64,000 nt of DNA, taken from the NCBI RefSeq assembly GCF_000835495.1, contig NW_015622542.1, positions 3,494,485-3,558,484 on the forward strand, given 5' to 3'. The notes beneath the pieces were generated by a model that saw only the letters and a program-made list of their open reading frames with translations, did no database searches and was not told the origin of the DNA. The stretch is from Cladophialophora immunda (taxonomy: Eukaryota > Ascomycota > Eurotiomycetes > Chaetothyriales > Herpotrichiellaceae). Every line of letters starts with the position of its first letter. Positions within the stretch are counted from its first letter, which is position 1. Shown piece by piece: positions 10,273 to 20,915 of the stretch. Position numbers and translations under genes: made by a program.

Positions 10273-13200
10273 TTATGGCAACTTCTGCAGCAGCACGAGC
10301 ACGTCTCCTGTTTCCACCCGCTCCCCGGGCTCCCGCGAGATGTTCGCCACCTTGTACTCGGCAGCTCCCGAGGGCGCATGTACCGCAATCTCCATTTTCA
10401 TGGCCTCGAGCACGACAACCGTCCTGTTGGCTGGGATGATATCCCCGACCGAGACCTCTACCTTCCACACGCTTGAAATCATCGTGGCTGGGACTTCGAC
10501 CAAGGCCGCATCTGATGATGAGCCGTTGTCAGCCGCGGGGCATGCACTCAGTGGCGGGCTGGACTTACCTGGCACCATCGAAGCTCTGCATTTCTTCTCC
10601 TTCTCCTTGGCCTCTGCTGCCCGGTCGACGTCGGCCTTCCACTCCGCAAACAGCACCCTCTCCAAAGCCAACTCTCGCTCGGTGCACTCTTCCTGAACCT
10701 TCTTCATACGTGCCACCTCTTCGCGTGTTTGCTCAATCAATGCGTTGTACGCAGCCATATCAAAATCTGACTGCTCGATCTGGATGTGGTATCGACCGGC
10801 CTTGAACGCATTGATGGCCGCATCAAACTCGGCTCGGTTCACCGAGTGGAATATCACCTGATCAAATGCTTCGAACAACCACGGCCGTTCAGGAGTGAAG
10901 CCGGGTTTCTGACCATACGTGTCCCAGCAGATGCCCGGGATGGTCGCGCCCCAGAGCTGATACCCGCCAGGCGAGTCATTTGGATAGATGGAGGATGTCC
11001 CCCCACCGGTCCCGAGACAGCCGGCTTTGGTGAACGTCCGTGACGGATTGGTCTTCGGTACCACCAATCGACGCCTCGGGTCGACCTGGACATAAATGGG
11101 GAGTCCCATCATCCAACCAACGGCATTGATCAGAAGTGGAATCTCAAAATACGACTCCTTGACCTGTTCTCTCGTCTTCAGTCCGTTGCTCCGCCGGATA
11201 AAATCTATACTATCGGGCAAGTAGGCTGCTTTGGATCTCTGACTCAGCATGTATCTCTCGTTCGTCTCTTGACATTCTTTAGCGTCGAAGACCCCAGGCA
11301 GGTGGATGATCCGGCTAGGGATCCGCGACGCTCTCACATCGGGCACTGCCTTGTTCAACGCAAGGATTGTTTGCACCACGGTGTCTTGAGTGGTTTGGTG
11401 CGGATCAAAGTGGACCAGAAGCGAACAATTTTCCGCTACCGGGTGCTTGCCCAATCCCAACGGTGGATCGTTGCGGATAGTATTTGCCACGTGTTGTATT
11501 CTGGCTCGTATACCCAGGTCAAACGTCCCCGGACCAAAGAGACAGGATATGGCTCTCTCGCCGGCCTGGCGGAGGACAACCCGAGGCCGATCCTTTTCAC
11601 CCTGAACAGTGGCGAGAATCCCATCCCCATACTTTGTAGGTCTTTGCGGGCAGAGAAGACCCGCAATCAGCGCCTCCTCCGTCTTGCGAGCCACTCCAGA
11701 TTTGACTTGGGATCGAATGGACGATACGAATTCGCCGAGCTTTTGCTCTTGCAACAGTGTCTGGGCCCAGGTCGCTGGGACAAATGTGAGCGAGTCCCCC
11801 GGTCGCAGTTGACCCAACTTCCACAGATCCGATCCCCCAACGACCTGGGTAACGATGAATCCCGTCTGGTTTGGTCCGTCTACTGGAAGAATGATGCCCG
11901 AATCACCTGTGAAGCTCACACTCCCCACCGTGCACCCAAACCCCACCATGTTGGAGGGATGACTCCCTCCCTCGCCACCGTCCCGTCGACCCCACGTAGG
12001 CGGCGGTCCCTCGAGACGGATTCCCGTTCGGCTTGAGTTGTAGGACACTTTGTAAGTCGCCGTGTAAAGGTGTTCCTGCCCCTTGGTGGTAAGGAACTCG
12101 TTCGAAAACCAAGGTCCAGGGAGTGCAGCAATCTGCCATTCGTGACTGAACTCGGGGATCGCTGAGCGATCGAGCTCAAAGGGCCGGGGGGGTGCACTGG
12201 TCGCCACACCGGAATCGATAAAGAGGAAATCTCCTGCTAGGAGTCGTCGTCCTTGGTAGCCACCCCACTCCAGTGATGGCGTCGTGCTCTTTGATCCCAG
12301 GTATGTCGCCACGTTGGGAAGCCCGCCCCGAATGCCTAGATACGCGCGTGCTCCCACGGGAGTTTGGCCAATCTGAATCTCAGTGTTCGCCGGAATGGCA
12401 TGCGACGCCCATAGCGAAGCGGGTCGTCCATTAATCTTAAAGCTGAACGGAGCACCACAGAGAGCAATGACGGCGCCGGCATGAAATTTAATTTTCGGGC
12501 CTAGCAGTGTGATCTCAAGACCTTCGACGCCTTCTTCGTTGCCAACCAAGATATTGGCCGCGCGGAACGAGAGAGAGTCCATGGGGCCAGCAGTGGGAAC
12601 TCCATTTGGCACTCCAACTCGGCCGGGCCAGTCTTGAACGGTGGTAGCCGTACCTGGTTCGAGAATCTCGATGGCGGACGCCTTGTACTCGAACCGAGTG
12701 TCTAGTAGGTCTGTCGTCGTGCGTCCGGTCACAAAGTCACCGCAGTTCAAGACTTGAATCAGGAAGTCAAGGTTGGTGGGTGGACCTTGCAGCTTCGTCT
12801 GGGTCAACGTGGCAACCATCTTTTCGACGGCGTGGTCTCGATTCTGCGAATGTACAAGCACCTTCGCAAGCAGAGGGTCAAAGAGGGACGATACAAATGA
12901 ACCCGTCCCGATCCAGGTGTCGGTGCGGATACCCTGGCCCGTAGGGAAATGCACATTCTGGAACAGTCCAGGTGCCGGTTGATAGTTCTTTGCTGGATTT
13001 TCCGCGTACACTCTGACCTCGATCGCGTGCCCTTTAGGCCCCTCACGGGAAAAGGAGGACATGGCGCCGGCCGAAAGTCCGCCTCGTCCTCGCAGCTCCT
13101 CTTCGGCCTGTAGCAGCATCAATTCCACCAGGTCGATGTCGTAGCACAATTCAGTGATGCCGTGTTCGACTTGTAGCCGAGTGTTGACCTCTAAGAAGTA

Positions 13201-14082
13201 GAACTCTCCCGACACATCATCGACCAGATACTCGATAGTGCCGGCGGACTTGTACTTGACGGATTTTGCCAGGGCGCAGGACGCACTCTCGAGCCGCTTT
13301 CTCAAGGACGGGTTTTTCAGCACATAAGGGCTGGGCGCCTCCTCAATAACCTTCTGATGCCGCCGCTGAACCGAGCACTCACGCTCCCCGAAGAACAACA
13401 CATCTCCCTGGCCGTTGCCGAAGACTTGGGCTTCGATGTGGCGGCCTGACTCGACGAATTTCTCAATGAAGAAGCCGTCGTTTTGGAACAGCGCCTGGCC
13501 GCGACTTTTCACCACGTCGACGGCCCTGCGGAGCTCGTCCACGTGTCGGCAGACCTGCAGGCCCATGCCTCCTCCTCCTGCCGTCGCTTTCACCATGACC
13601 GGGTAGCCTATCTCGATTGCAGCGCGCCGGGCTTGGTCGAAGCCGGCGAGTATCGGCGTTCCAGGCACAACTGGCACCTTGGCTCGCACGGCCAGTTCTC
13701 TCGCGCGGTCCTTCAAGCCAAAATCACGCAAAGTCGTGGCACTGGGCCCGATGAACAGGATTCCGGCCGCGTGCAATGCTGCGGCAAAGTCGCTGTTCTC
13801 GCTGAGGAAGCCATAGCCAGGTAGGACTCCCTGCACGCCATTCCGCTGACATATCCGGACAATCTCCTCGGTGCTCAGGTACCCTTGAGATCCGTGTCCT
13901 TCGAGCAGAAACGACTCGTCGGCGGCCCGCACGTGGGGTGAGTCTGCATCGTCGACGACATATACTGCCAGCGCTCGGATGCCCAGTTTCTTGCATGTTG
14001 CAATTAAACGCACAGCGATTTCTCCACGGTTAGCAACCAGGACTCGGGTCAGATCTCGACAAGGCCTTTCGACTGATCCCAT
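10273..14082 (-). CDS. Urea-carboxylase-type biotin enzyme without allophanate hydrolase, about 1250 aa
   Basis: This is a multidomain ATP- and biotin-dependent carboxylase. The biotin carboxylase domain spans residues 10-460, with ATAGGGGMG in the ATP lid, ERECSVQRRHQK, and EVNTRLQVEH at 298-307. It is followed by a KipA/AHS2 half (470-790, starting EPGTATTVQDWPG), a KipI/AHS1 half (835-1060) and a biotinyl domain with EAMKM, where Lys1229 of the open frame is the biotin site. This is the domain order of urea carboxylase. The N-terminal allophanate hydrolase found in fungal DUR1,2 is absent. The frame is open over 1269 codons, but positions 10568-10512 look like a 57-nt intron (GTAAGT, CTGAC branch, CAG), which gives 1250 aa. 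The likely substrate is urea, guanidine or a ureido intermediate. It may resemble Urc3 of the yeast uracil-degradation pathway. Confidence 0.92.
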   Translation of the reverse strand: MGSVERPCRDLTRVLVANRGEIAVRLIATCKKLGIRALAVYVVDDADSPHVRAADESFLLEGHGSQGYLSTEEIVRICQRNGVQGVLPGYGFLSENSDFAAALHAAGILFIGPSATTLRDFGLKDRARELAVRAKVPVVPGTPILAGFDQARRAAIEIGYPVMVKATAGGGGMGLQVCRHVDELRRAVDVVKSRGQALFQNDGFFIEKFVESGRHIEAQVFGNGQGDVLFFGERECSVQRRHQKVIEEAPSPYVLKNPSLRKRLESASCALAKSVKYKSAGTIEYLVDDVSGEFYFLEVNTRLQVEHGITELCYDIDLVELMLLQAEEELRGRGGLSAGAMSSFSREGPKGHAIEVRVYAENPAKNYQPAPGLFQNVHFPTGQGIRTDTWIGTGSFVSSLFDPLLAKVLVHSQNRDHAVEKMVATLTQTKLQGPPTNLDFLIQVLNCGDFVTGRTTTDLLDTRFEYKASAIEILEPGTATTVQDWPGRVGVPNGVPTAGPMDSLSFRAANILVGNEEGVEGLEITLLGPKIKFHAGAVIALCGAPFSFKINGRPASLWASHAIPANTEIQIGQTPVGARAYLGIRGGLPNVATYLGSKSTTPSLEWGGYQGRRLLAGDFLFIDSGVATSAPPRPFELDRSAIPEFSHEWQIAALPGPWFSNEFLTTKGQEHLYTATYKVSYNSSRTGIRLEGPPPTWGRRDGGEGGSHPSNMVGFGCTVGSVSFTGDSGIILPVDGPNQTGFIVTQVVGGSDLWKLGQLRPGDSLTFVPATWAQTLLQEQKLGEFVSSIRSQVKSGVARKTEEALIAGLLCPQRPTKYGDGILATVQGEKDRPRVVLRQAGERAISCLFGPGTFDLGIRARIQHVANTIRNDPPLGLGKHPVAENCSLLVHFDPHQTTQDTVVQTILALNKAVPDVRASRIPSRIIHLPGVFDAKECQETNERYMLSQRSKAAYLPDSIDFIRRSNGLKTREQVKESYFEIPLLINAVGWMMGLPIYVQVDPRRRLVVPKTNPSRTFTKAGCLGTGGGTSSIYPNDSPGGYQLWGATIPGICWDTYGQKPGFTPERPWLFEAFDQVIFHSVNRAEFDAAINAFKAGRYHIQIEQSDFDMAAYNALIEQTREEVARMKKVQEECTERELALERVLFAEWKADVDRAAEAKEKEKKCRASMVPGKSSPPLSACPAADNGSSSDAALVEVPATMISSVWKVEVSVGDIIPANRTVVVLEAMKMEIAVHAPSGAAEYKVANISREPGERVETGDVLVLLQKLP

Positions 14083-14910
14083 GGCGACCCAGCTTGGCTC
14101 GTCCTAGGAGCCAATGCTCCTCTTCGGAGTGAATACTTGAGGGATTTGTTCTTGGTGCTTTTGCCAGCTACATGTACGCAGTCTAACGCGGTGCAGACGC
14201 AGCCGGGAAGAAGAAGTCGCGTGGCACAGCTAACCCCTTGGGGAAGACACCATGCTCGTCACCGGGTTTTCCATTGGGACGAAGAATTAGACGCACTGGT
14301 CCATTAGTATTTCTAAAGCTCGTTTTCTCGAGGCGTGACAAAATTGTCCCCATCTTCACAAATCTGCCATGAAATTCTTGGCCGGGCGAATCGAGTTGCC
14401 GAAAGGGGACAGGAGGCAGTAGGCCAACCTCACTCGGTGCATAAACTCAAGTGCTTACCCACTTTTCAGTGTGGCTCGATGTTGAACATAGATAAGGGCT
14501 CCAATCTAGCCGGGAACCAGAATCACAACACCCAAGTTTTTCAGGTAGCTTGGATGAATTCATCTGATCTGTATCGATTTCGGAAGATTCGACCCTTAGA
14601 CATATCATCTTTGGGTTGGTGAATATAGACGTAGATCGGTTGCGACACCAAGTTGATTTGGAGGTGAAGTCTTGGAGCCCCATCACGTAAGCAAGGCTGG
14701 GAGCGGCGGTGCCATCACGTGATCCTTCCGCGCCGCAACTCTTTTCGCTCTAAAAGTCACTTCCGCCTTCTGCAATTATATTTTGTCACGCACACGCCTC
14801 TTCGAACACCACTCTCCTCAACTTAAGAAACCCAGCATCCTGCCACCCACGACTCATCCGCTGCCTCCCTGCATTAACACCAAACCTGCGCACTCGGCCG
14901 ACCGCAAAAA
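14083..14910. promoter_or_regulatory. Divergent promoter region, urea carboxylase / RPB12
   Basis: These 828 bp separate two divergent start codons. A pyrimidine-rich leader runs up to the RPB12 ATG. I see no gene in it. Confidence 0.4.
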
Positions 14911-15211
14911 ATGTCTTCCGGACAAGCCTACCAACTGCCCACCCAATCCAGCGGCTTCGCAACTGGTTACGCCGCAGGCGAATCCTCCGCCGGACCGGCC
15001 GTCCAGTACGTGTGCGGCGAGTGCAACACGAAAGTGAGTCTGGGAAGAGGCGACGTCATCCGATGCAGCATGTGCGGGCACAGAGTGCTTTACAAGGAGA
15101 GAACGAAGCGGTAAGTGATGCGACCCTCGACCAGAAAAGTGCTCGATGGACATGGGTGGACTTGTTGCTGATGGGCGAGATTACAGGATGGTGCAGTTTG
15201 AGGCTCGATGA
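14911..15211 (+). CDS. RPB12: RNA polymerases I/II/III subunit RPABC4 (Rpb12), 74 aa, 2 exons
   Basis: This is the small zinc-binding subunit shared by the three nuclear RNA polymerases. I read exons 14911-15110 and 15187-15211. The zinc ribbon is YVCGECNTKV, then IRCSMCGHR, then LYKERTKR; the second exon adds MVQFEAR, the invariant C-terminus of the family. The intron has GTAAGT and TTACAG ends. The N-terminal 30 residues are Ser/Gly/Ala-rich as in other fungal copies. It is convergent with TRP4. Confidence 0.96.
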
Positions 15212-15476
15212 ACGATCATGATCCATGTCCTGCCGACAGATACGAACCATGCCGCGGCCGCGACGTTACCGACGACACAGACGCAATGAAAAATGGGGTT
15301 TCTTGATTATGGTTCTCTGCATAGCACAGGCGTTGTTAGGATGGTTCTGTAAGCAGGCGGCAAAGCGGAACGGGCCCATAAATCAGTACAAGAAGATACA
15401 CAATGAGGAATTCCCAACATGAGCAATCCAGACAAGATAAGATTCAAATGGCATTGTACTTTTGGGGACCTCCATT

Positions 15477-16757
15477 CTATGCCCTGTTGGTGAACTCTAT
15501 GAACTTTTCGAACTCTTTCAGGGCTCTTCCGCTTTCTATGCACCATCTAGCCTTCTTTACGCCTTCCTTCCATCTTCCCCCAGCCGGCCCTCGCTCCGTG
15601 ATGACTTCACCACTTTCACAGCTATCAGCATCACAGACACCGCTCACGACCAACAATGCCGCGATATTCATCAGCACAAAGTGCAATATTGGGTCATCGG
15701 GAGGTCTCTCGTTGCGCAGAATGCTCATCAGCACGGCGGCATTTTGCCTCGGTAGCCCTCCACCTCCCACCTGGGACAGTGGGTGCGTAGGCAAACCAAA
15801 GTCGGCGGGCTCAAGCTCGAACCTCTCCACCTTCGAAATGTATTTGGGTGGCGCCTCATCGTCACTGGTTTCGTCATCCTCCTCTTCATCCCGACTGCCC
15901 CTATACTCTGGATTCTCCGTCTCTCTCAGCAACCAGCAATTGGTTTTGCCCGCGCAACTGATCTCGTCGAGATCTTCCTGCCCGCAAACCACAAGTGCCT
16001 TGGTCGCACCAGACAATTGCAGCGCCTGCGCAAAGACGGGGCCCAGCTCCTGGTAGGCGACACCTACCACCCGAGCTTCAATATGCGCCTCCACGGGGTT
16101 GGCAAGCGGGCCCATTAGATTGAAGATTGTCCTCAGTCCAAGTTCCCTCCGTACGGTCGCCGCATATTTCATTCCGGGATGGAAATTCGGCGCATAGAGG
16201 AAGGTGTAATTCGTATGCTCGTACGCCTCCGGCAACAGCGCCGCACTCAGCGCTTCTATCCTGGGCGGCTTGGGCAGAATCGCATTCAGCACATCCGCCG
16301 ACCCAGACATGGAGGTCTGCGCCCGATTCCCGTGCTTGGCCATCATCAACATCGGCGACGCAATGATCGACGCCGTAGTCGAGATGTTGAACGTCGAATG
16401 CGAATCTCCACCTGTCCCCACGATATCGCACAGTCCGCCCCTGTAGGTCCCCAGGGCTATACTCCCGCGCTTCCTCTTCCGCACGACTTCTCTCAATTTC
16501 TGCTTGTCCACCTGCACCGCCGCGTCGCGCATGCTCGCCGCGCACCTTGCAATCACATCCGGATGTCGATCCTTGCCCGTCGAGTGCAGGAGCGTGAGCA
16601 GGGCGGCCAGCTGCGTGGGGTTCAATTGGTTGTCGAACGTGCGGGAGAAGGCCAGCGCAATGTCTTCGGCCTTGACGCTGTTGTCCTGAGGTGCCGGGGC
16701 GGACAGCTTTTTCAGCAGCGGGGCGATCGAGACGTACTTGGGCGGAGAGTCGGCCAT
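15477..16757 (-). CDS. TRP4: Anthranilate phosphoribosyltransferase, 426 aa, intronless
   Basis: It transfers the phosphoribosyl group from PRPP to anthranilate, the second committed step of tryptophan synthesis. The PRPP-binding GTGGDSHSTFNIST lies near residue 114, followed by KHGNRAQTSMSGSADVL and the GLRTIFNLMGPLANP segment. A fungus-typical acidic insert (DEEEDDETSDDE) lies near residue 285. Length and layout match fungal Trp4. The start is the ATG at 16757. It is a housekeeping gene unrelated to its neighbours. Confidence 0.95.
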   Translation of the reverse strand: MADSPPKYVSIAPLLKKLSAPAPQDNSVKAEDIALAFSRTFDNQLNPTQLAALLTLLHSTGKDRHPDVIARCAASMRDAAVQVDKQKLREVVRKRKRGSIALGTYRGGLCDIVGTGGDSHSTFNISTTASIIASPMLMMAKHGNRAQTSMSGSADVLNAILPKPPRIEALSAALLPEAYEHTNYTFLYAPNFHPGMKYAATVRRELGLRTIFNLMGPLANPVEAHIEARVVGVAYQELGPVFAQALQLSGATKALVVCGQEDLDEISCAGKTNCWLLRETENPEYRGSRDEEEDDETSDDEAPPKYISKVERFELEPADFGLPTHPLSQVGGGGLPRQNAAVLMSILRNERPPDDPILHFVLMNIAALLVVSGVCDADSCESGEVITERGPAGGRWKEGVKKARWCIESGRALKEFEKFIEFTNRA

Positions 16758-17404
16758 GGTTCGCGACGCCCACGCTGTGGGAAGGAACTAAGGGTTGAAA
16801 CTATTGTTTGGCTGGAATCTCACAGCCAGAGCTGTAAGAACTGCGAGCTGGATACAAGAGGTGCTTTGCTGCGCGGGATTGTGAGTCAAGGGCGCATGTG
16901 GTTGCGGGGCACAAAATGCTGCTACTCGAGCTTTGCTGTGGAGAAACTGCGACATCATTCGAGACCCCTGATTGCTTGGCAGGGCAAGCGACTCAGCCTC
17001 GTTCAGCCTTGTCAAGATTCGGTACAGAGCATTGTCTTCCCAGCATGAATAGTATTTACGGAGTCCTTGGTCAAGCCTCGGCGCGTTACATGGGAGTGCG
17101 GAGATCTGCAGACGAGCAAGGCATTGTCTACCCGTTCAGCTCGTTTAATTTGTGAGTCCGCAGGCGCAAGTATGCGACATTTGCCGCGGAGGCCTCGGGA
17201 GATCGGTGAACGGGGTCTGCCAGGGCTACGCATCTGCTAGTGGAATGCAATGGGTATTACCTATCAGTCGGTAAAATTGAATTGGTGAGGAAATTGCTTG
17301 TGCTATCTCTATCAATACGTGGTCAGGGCAGACTTTTAACCTTTCACACACGTTCGACATAGCGACTCAATTCGCAGAATCCAGTATCGATACATGTGAA
17401 GACG
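16758..17404. other. Intergenic, divergent promoters of TRP4 and isomerase
   Basis: These 647 bp contain the 5' regions of two divergent genes. I see no additional gene or repeat. Confidence 0.4.
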
Positions 17405-18256
17405 ATGGGCACGCTCAGCCCAGACCCAGAACAGATTGTCACCCTCCGCACCAGCGGCAGATTCGCCATCATAACGCTCAACAACCCACAGAAGCTGAAT
17501 GCCATGAGGCAACAAGACACATTTCGCCTATCCTGTCTCTTACGGCAGGTCGCGGACATGCCCGAAATCACAGTGACAATCGTCACCGGCAAAGGACGCT
17601 TCTTCTGCGCTGGGGGCGATGTGACAGCTCGACGCCCCGGGATGGACAGCGACCACGCCAAAGAGGCACATGAGCTGCGCGACCAGGTTCTGCGCAGCTT
17701 CGTGGCCAACACATTCGACGCCACCTATTCCTTCAGCACGCATCCCAAGATCTTAGTTGTCGGGCTCAATGGGCCGGTCGTCGGGCTCCACGCGGGCCTT
17801 GTAGGCTTTGCCGACTTCGTGTACGCAGCGCCTCACACTTACCTTCTCGCTCCGTTCACGAGTCTGGGCCTGGTTGCCGAAGGCGGCGCTAGTGTTGGCC
17901 TCGTCCAACGGCTTGGTTTGCCTCTGGCCAACGAAGCACTCCTCACATCACGCAAGATACCCTGCGCGAAGCTCCTCCAGTGCGGATTCGTCAACAAGGT
18001 ATTCCGCGCGAAGGACGAGTCTGACTCGGATGGCTTTCTGGAGCAACTGCTCGACGAAGTAAATGAAAAGTTTGCTGCGCACTTGAACCAGGAAAGCATA
18101 CTGAGGATCAAGGCCTTGATCCGCCGGCCTATCGTGGACAAAACTGAGGCTCAGATTCTTCGAGAAGTCGCCGATGGCATGCAAAGATTCGTCGATGGCG
18201 CGCCTCAGATGGAATTCAAGAGGATTGCGGAGGGGCGGAAGAGACACAAGCTTTGA
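17405..18256 (+). CDS. Peroxisomal delta3,delta2-enoyl-CoA isomerase-like, 283 aa
   Basis: This is a crotonase-fold enzyme of the ECI1 type, which shifts a cis/trans double bond in unsaturated acyl-CoAs before beta-oxidation. Visible are the oxyanion-hole segment GRFFCAGGDV, the turn LNGPVVGLHAGLV, and LGLVAEGGAS, whose Glu aligns with the catalytic Glu of yeast Eci1. The protein ends in HKL, which fits a type 1 peroxisome signal (yeast Eci1 ends in HRL). The upstream GTG of the same frame is not a start; the ATG at 17405 is. The neighbouring acyl-CoA ligase also ends in a peroxisomal signal. Confidence 0.88.
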   Translation: MGTLSPDPEQIVTLRTSGRFAIITLNNPQKLNAMRQQDTFRLSCLLRQVADMPEITVTIVTGKGRFFCAGGDVTARRPGMDSDHAKEAHELRDQVLRSFVANTFDATYSFSTHPKILVVGLNGPVVGLHAGLVGFADFVYAAPHTYLLAPFTSLGLVAEGGASVGLVQRLGLPLANEALLTSRKIPCAKLLQCGFVNKVFRAKDESDSDGFLEQLLDEVNEKFAAHLNQESILRIKALIRRPIVDKTEAQILREVADGMQRFVDGAPQMEFKRIAEGRKRHKL

Positions 18257-18394
18257 AGCCTGAGACTCGATATCAGTGGTCTCAACTCAGCGTTCATCAG
18301 CGGCAAGGATTCACTAGACGCTACAGACGCACGGCGAAATTCCCCTGAGGCCACAGCTTGGCATCAGAAGTCGTGAGCCCAGAACCTTCATCGA

Positions 18395-20851
18395 TCACAG
18401 TTCTTTCGGCCCCGATGTTTCGTCCCCATGAGCCTGCCACTGAGACAGAAACACGTCAAGTTCCTTGCGAAAGCCGCGAGCTAGGCCGTCTGGTATGCCT
18501 TGTTGTATCGCTAATCTGTAAAGGTCGGACTTGATATTTTCCATGGCCCTTAGATCATCCGAACTCCACATCTGGGTCAAGACGGTTTCGTACGCGCTCT
18601 CAACGAGCTGTCTCTGCAGGGGGATCTTTGTCCTTTCAACCCTCCATTTGAAGAAGTGCTCCATGATGGTGTCGTCCTCTCCTGGCTCGACAAGGAAGCT
18701 GCGTGGTTTGGCCGATTCCATTGATATGTCAAAATTAGCTGAAGTTGAGGTCGGATAGATTTGTCTAGGATCCACCGTTCTCTGGATAGATAGCACTTCC
18801 TCAGAGGGATAGTGTATTGGTGCTCCGCAAAGCGAGGACGTGTGCAAATGTAGGTCCATTTGCGGCTGACCGACCATTATCTGGCCTGGCAGCGAGCCAT
18901 AACTAGCAGGCTCTTGATGGCGGAAGCGATCACATTCTCCGGGATCTGACATGCGCCCGCGAGAGAGGCTCATATCGGACAGGAGGTCGATCTCTGATGG
19001 AGTAATTGCACCGAGTTGTGATAAGCATGAAAAGAATCTGTTTCGTGAAAATGGCAAGTCGTCAAAATTCGGGTTGAAGCTGATAGAAGGAGGAATCGAG
19101 CGCTCGGTCGAGGGCAGAATGTTGAACTTTAGAAATGCAGCCTCGAGTTTTGAAGGTAAGATGTCCTCAGGGGCGCCGTCGCCTCCGATCGAGTCCAAAA
19201 TGCGCATGCAGTCGTAATACTTCTCTAACCTGCTTCTCTGTGGTCTTTGCATCTCTGGCATGACGTCTTGAAGATGGACAAGCATAATAGGAAGCAGCAG
19301 AGTGACTCCCCTGGGAGTCATATGTGTTCCCATCTCGAGGTTCTTGATGGATATTGCAACATGTGCCACCTCGTCTGCAGCGTCACGTAGTTTCATCTGC
19401 GACAACTGTTGATATGTCGGGGGCAGCATGCCGGCCGTTTCCGAGACCTGGGGTCTGTGAAGCGCAATCATTGCTGAGAGGAAGAGCAGTTTCAGGTGTG
19501 CTCGATGCATGGCAATGACATTGGAAGTCTTCATGAATGCAGAATCTGTAGGGTCGCGAAGGTCAAATTTTCCGCTGTTGGACAGGCCACGATACCATTC
19601 TTGAAGTTGACGGTCGAGCTCCAAAATCTCAAATGCATTGGCGCTGGACTGCCTTGGGACAAGGATCGTCATCATTCGACTTTCTGACTCGTACCGGAGA
19701 CTCGAATATCGTGCTTGCAGGATCTCGTTTATGGATACACAGAGTTTCGCCTTTTCGATGCAGAGTGTTGCTAGACGAATCCTGCTCCTCTGGTTATCGA
19801 CGAAATGCCACTCTTCGAGCATACGGGACACAGCAGGGGAGAAATCCTGCATCTCGAAATCGTCCAGTTCAAGCAAAGGTAGATGGCGATGTCGCGCCCC
19901 GAGTTGCGGCGGAGTCCAAGTCATGAGCGCAACAAACTGATCGCGCATGAAACAACACCACCACAATCTCTTGAGCATTCGATGCTGCTTTGTGCCACAA
20001 GAATCGAGATGCAGATCCAGGCCTAGATCCTGGGCAAGGGTTACAGCAACCCGAATCCAAAACTTTCGATCTTTATGTGTTTCTCGTGCATCGTACCAGT
20101 ACGTCATCAACAGAAAGGCTTGTACAAGCGAAACTCGATCCCTTTCACAGTCCAAGTCATAGAGTAACTTCCACGATTAGCATCGGCGCATGCGTGGGGA
20201 TCGGGGACTTACCCGCGCTCTTTCGAAGAATGCGCTTCTTGCGAGCTTTCTTGACTTGAAGCCTAGTTCCCTCAAGACTTGCATGTCGACATGGGCAGCT
20301 CCAGAGCACATGACCGCATAGAAGAGTAATAAGCTGACTTTGCCCCCTGTATCATCTTTGAGCATCGGGGCCAAGAAGCTTTCGACATCGAGTAGAGGGA
20401 GCAAAGGGTAGCTGAATAAGAAGTAACTGCGCAAGAGTTCGTTCCGACAGTTGGTATTTGGTATGTCGAAGACGCCCTTATGCTCCAAGTAAGCCGTATC
20501 TTCGGGACTTAGGCCACCGACCAGAGGGCTGATGAAGTTCGGTAATCTGATTGTGGGTGACGCTGTTGATGCAGATATAGAAGTCTCGCGGAGCATTGTA
20601 TCATGACCGCTCTCGCGATGGGCGGTTAGGCGATTCGGAGAGCTGGATTTCGTACTACGTCGCTTTTCTGACCGCGCGGGCTTACTCTTGCCGGGCACGC
20701 ATTCAATCGCATCAAGACGACAGTTGGTACAAGTGGAACCATGAATCCTCCTATCACATCGGATCTTTCTACTCTGGCAATGTCTGCAAGCCTGAGTTGT
20801 CCGCTTGAAGGCCGGTGCAGGTGGCTGGGATCGGGATTGACAGGGCAGCAT
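18395..20851 (-). CDS. Zn2Cys6 transcription factor with fungal-specific middle domain, 803 aa
   Basis: This is a nuclear regulator resembling the cutinase/fatty-acid regulators (Ctf1/FarA group). I read exons 20851-20213 and 20167-18395; the 45-nt intron has GTAAGT and a GCTAAT branch. The zinc cluster is CRHCQSRKIRCDRR followed by CTNCRLDAIEC at residues 22-52. The middle homology domain runs through FSYPLLPLLDVESF, then DRVSLVQAFLLMTYW and RLWWCCFMRDQF, as in fungal_trans proteins. It sits between two peroxisomal acyl-CoA genes. If the family resemblance holds, it would activate acyl-CoA catabolism; this last step is inference. Confidence 0.88.
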
Positions 20852-20915
20852 TTTGGCGACTCCCTGGCTGACCGAGGGGAGAGAAGGGTGAATCGTCCTT
20901 ATTCCAGCCTCGGAG

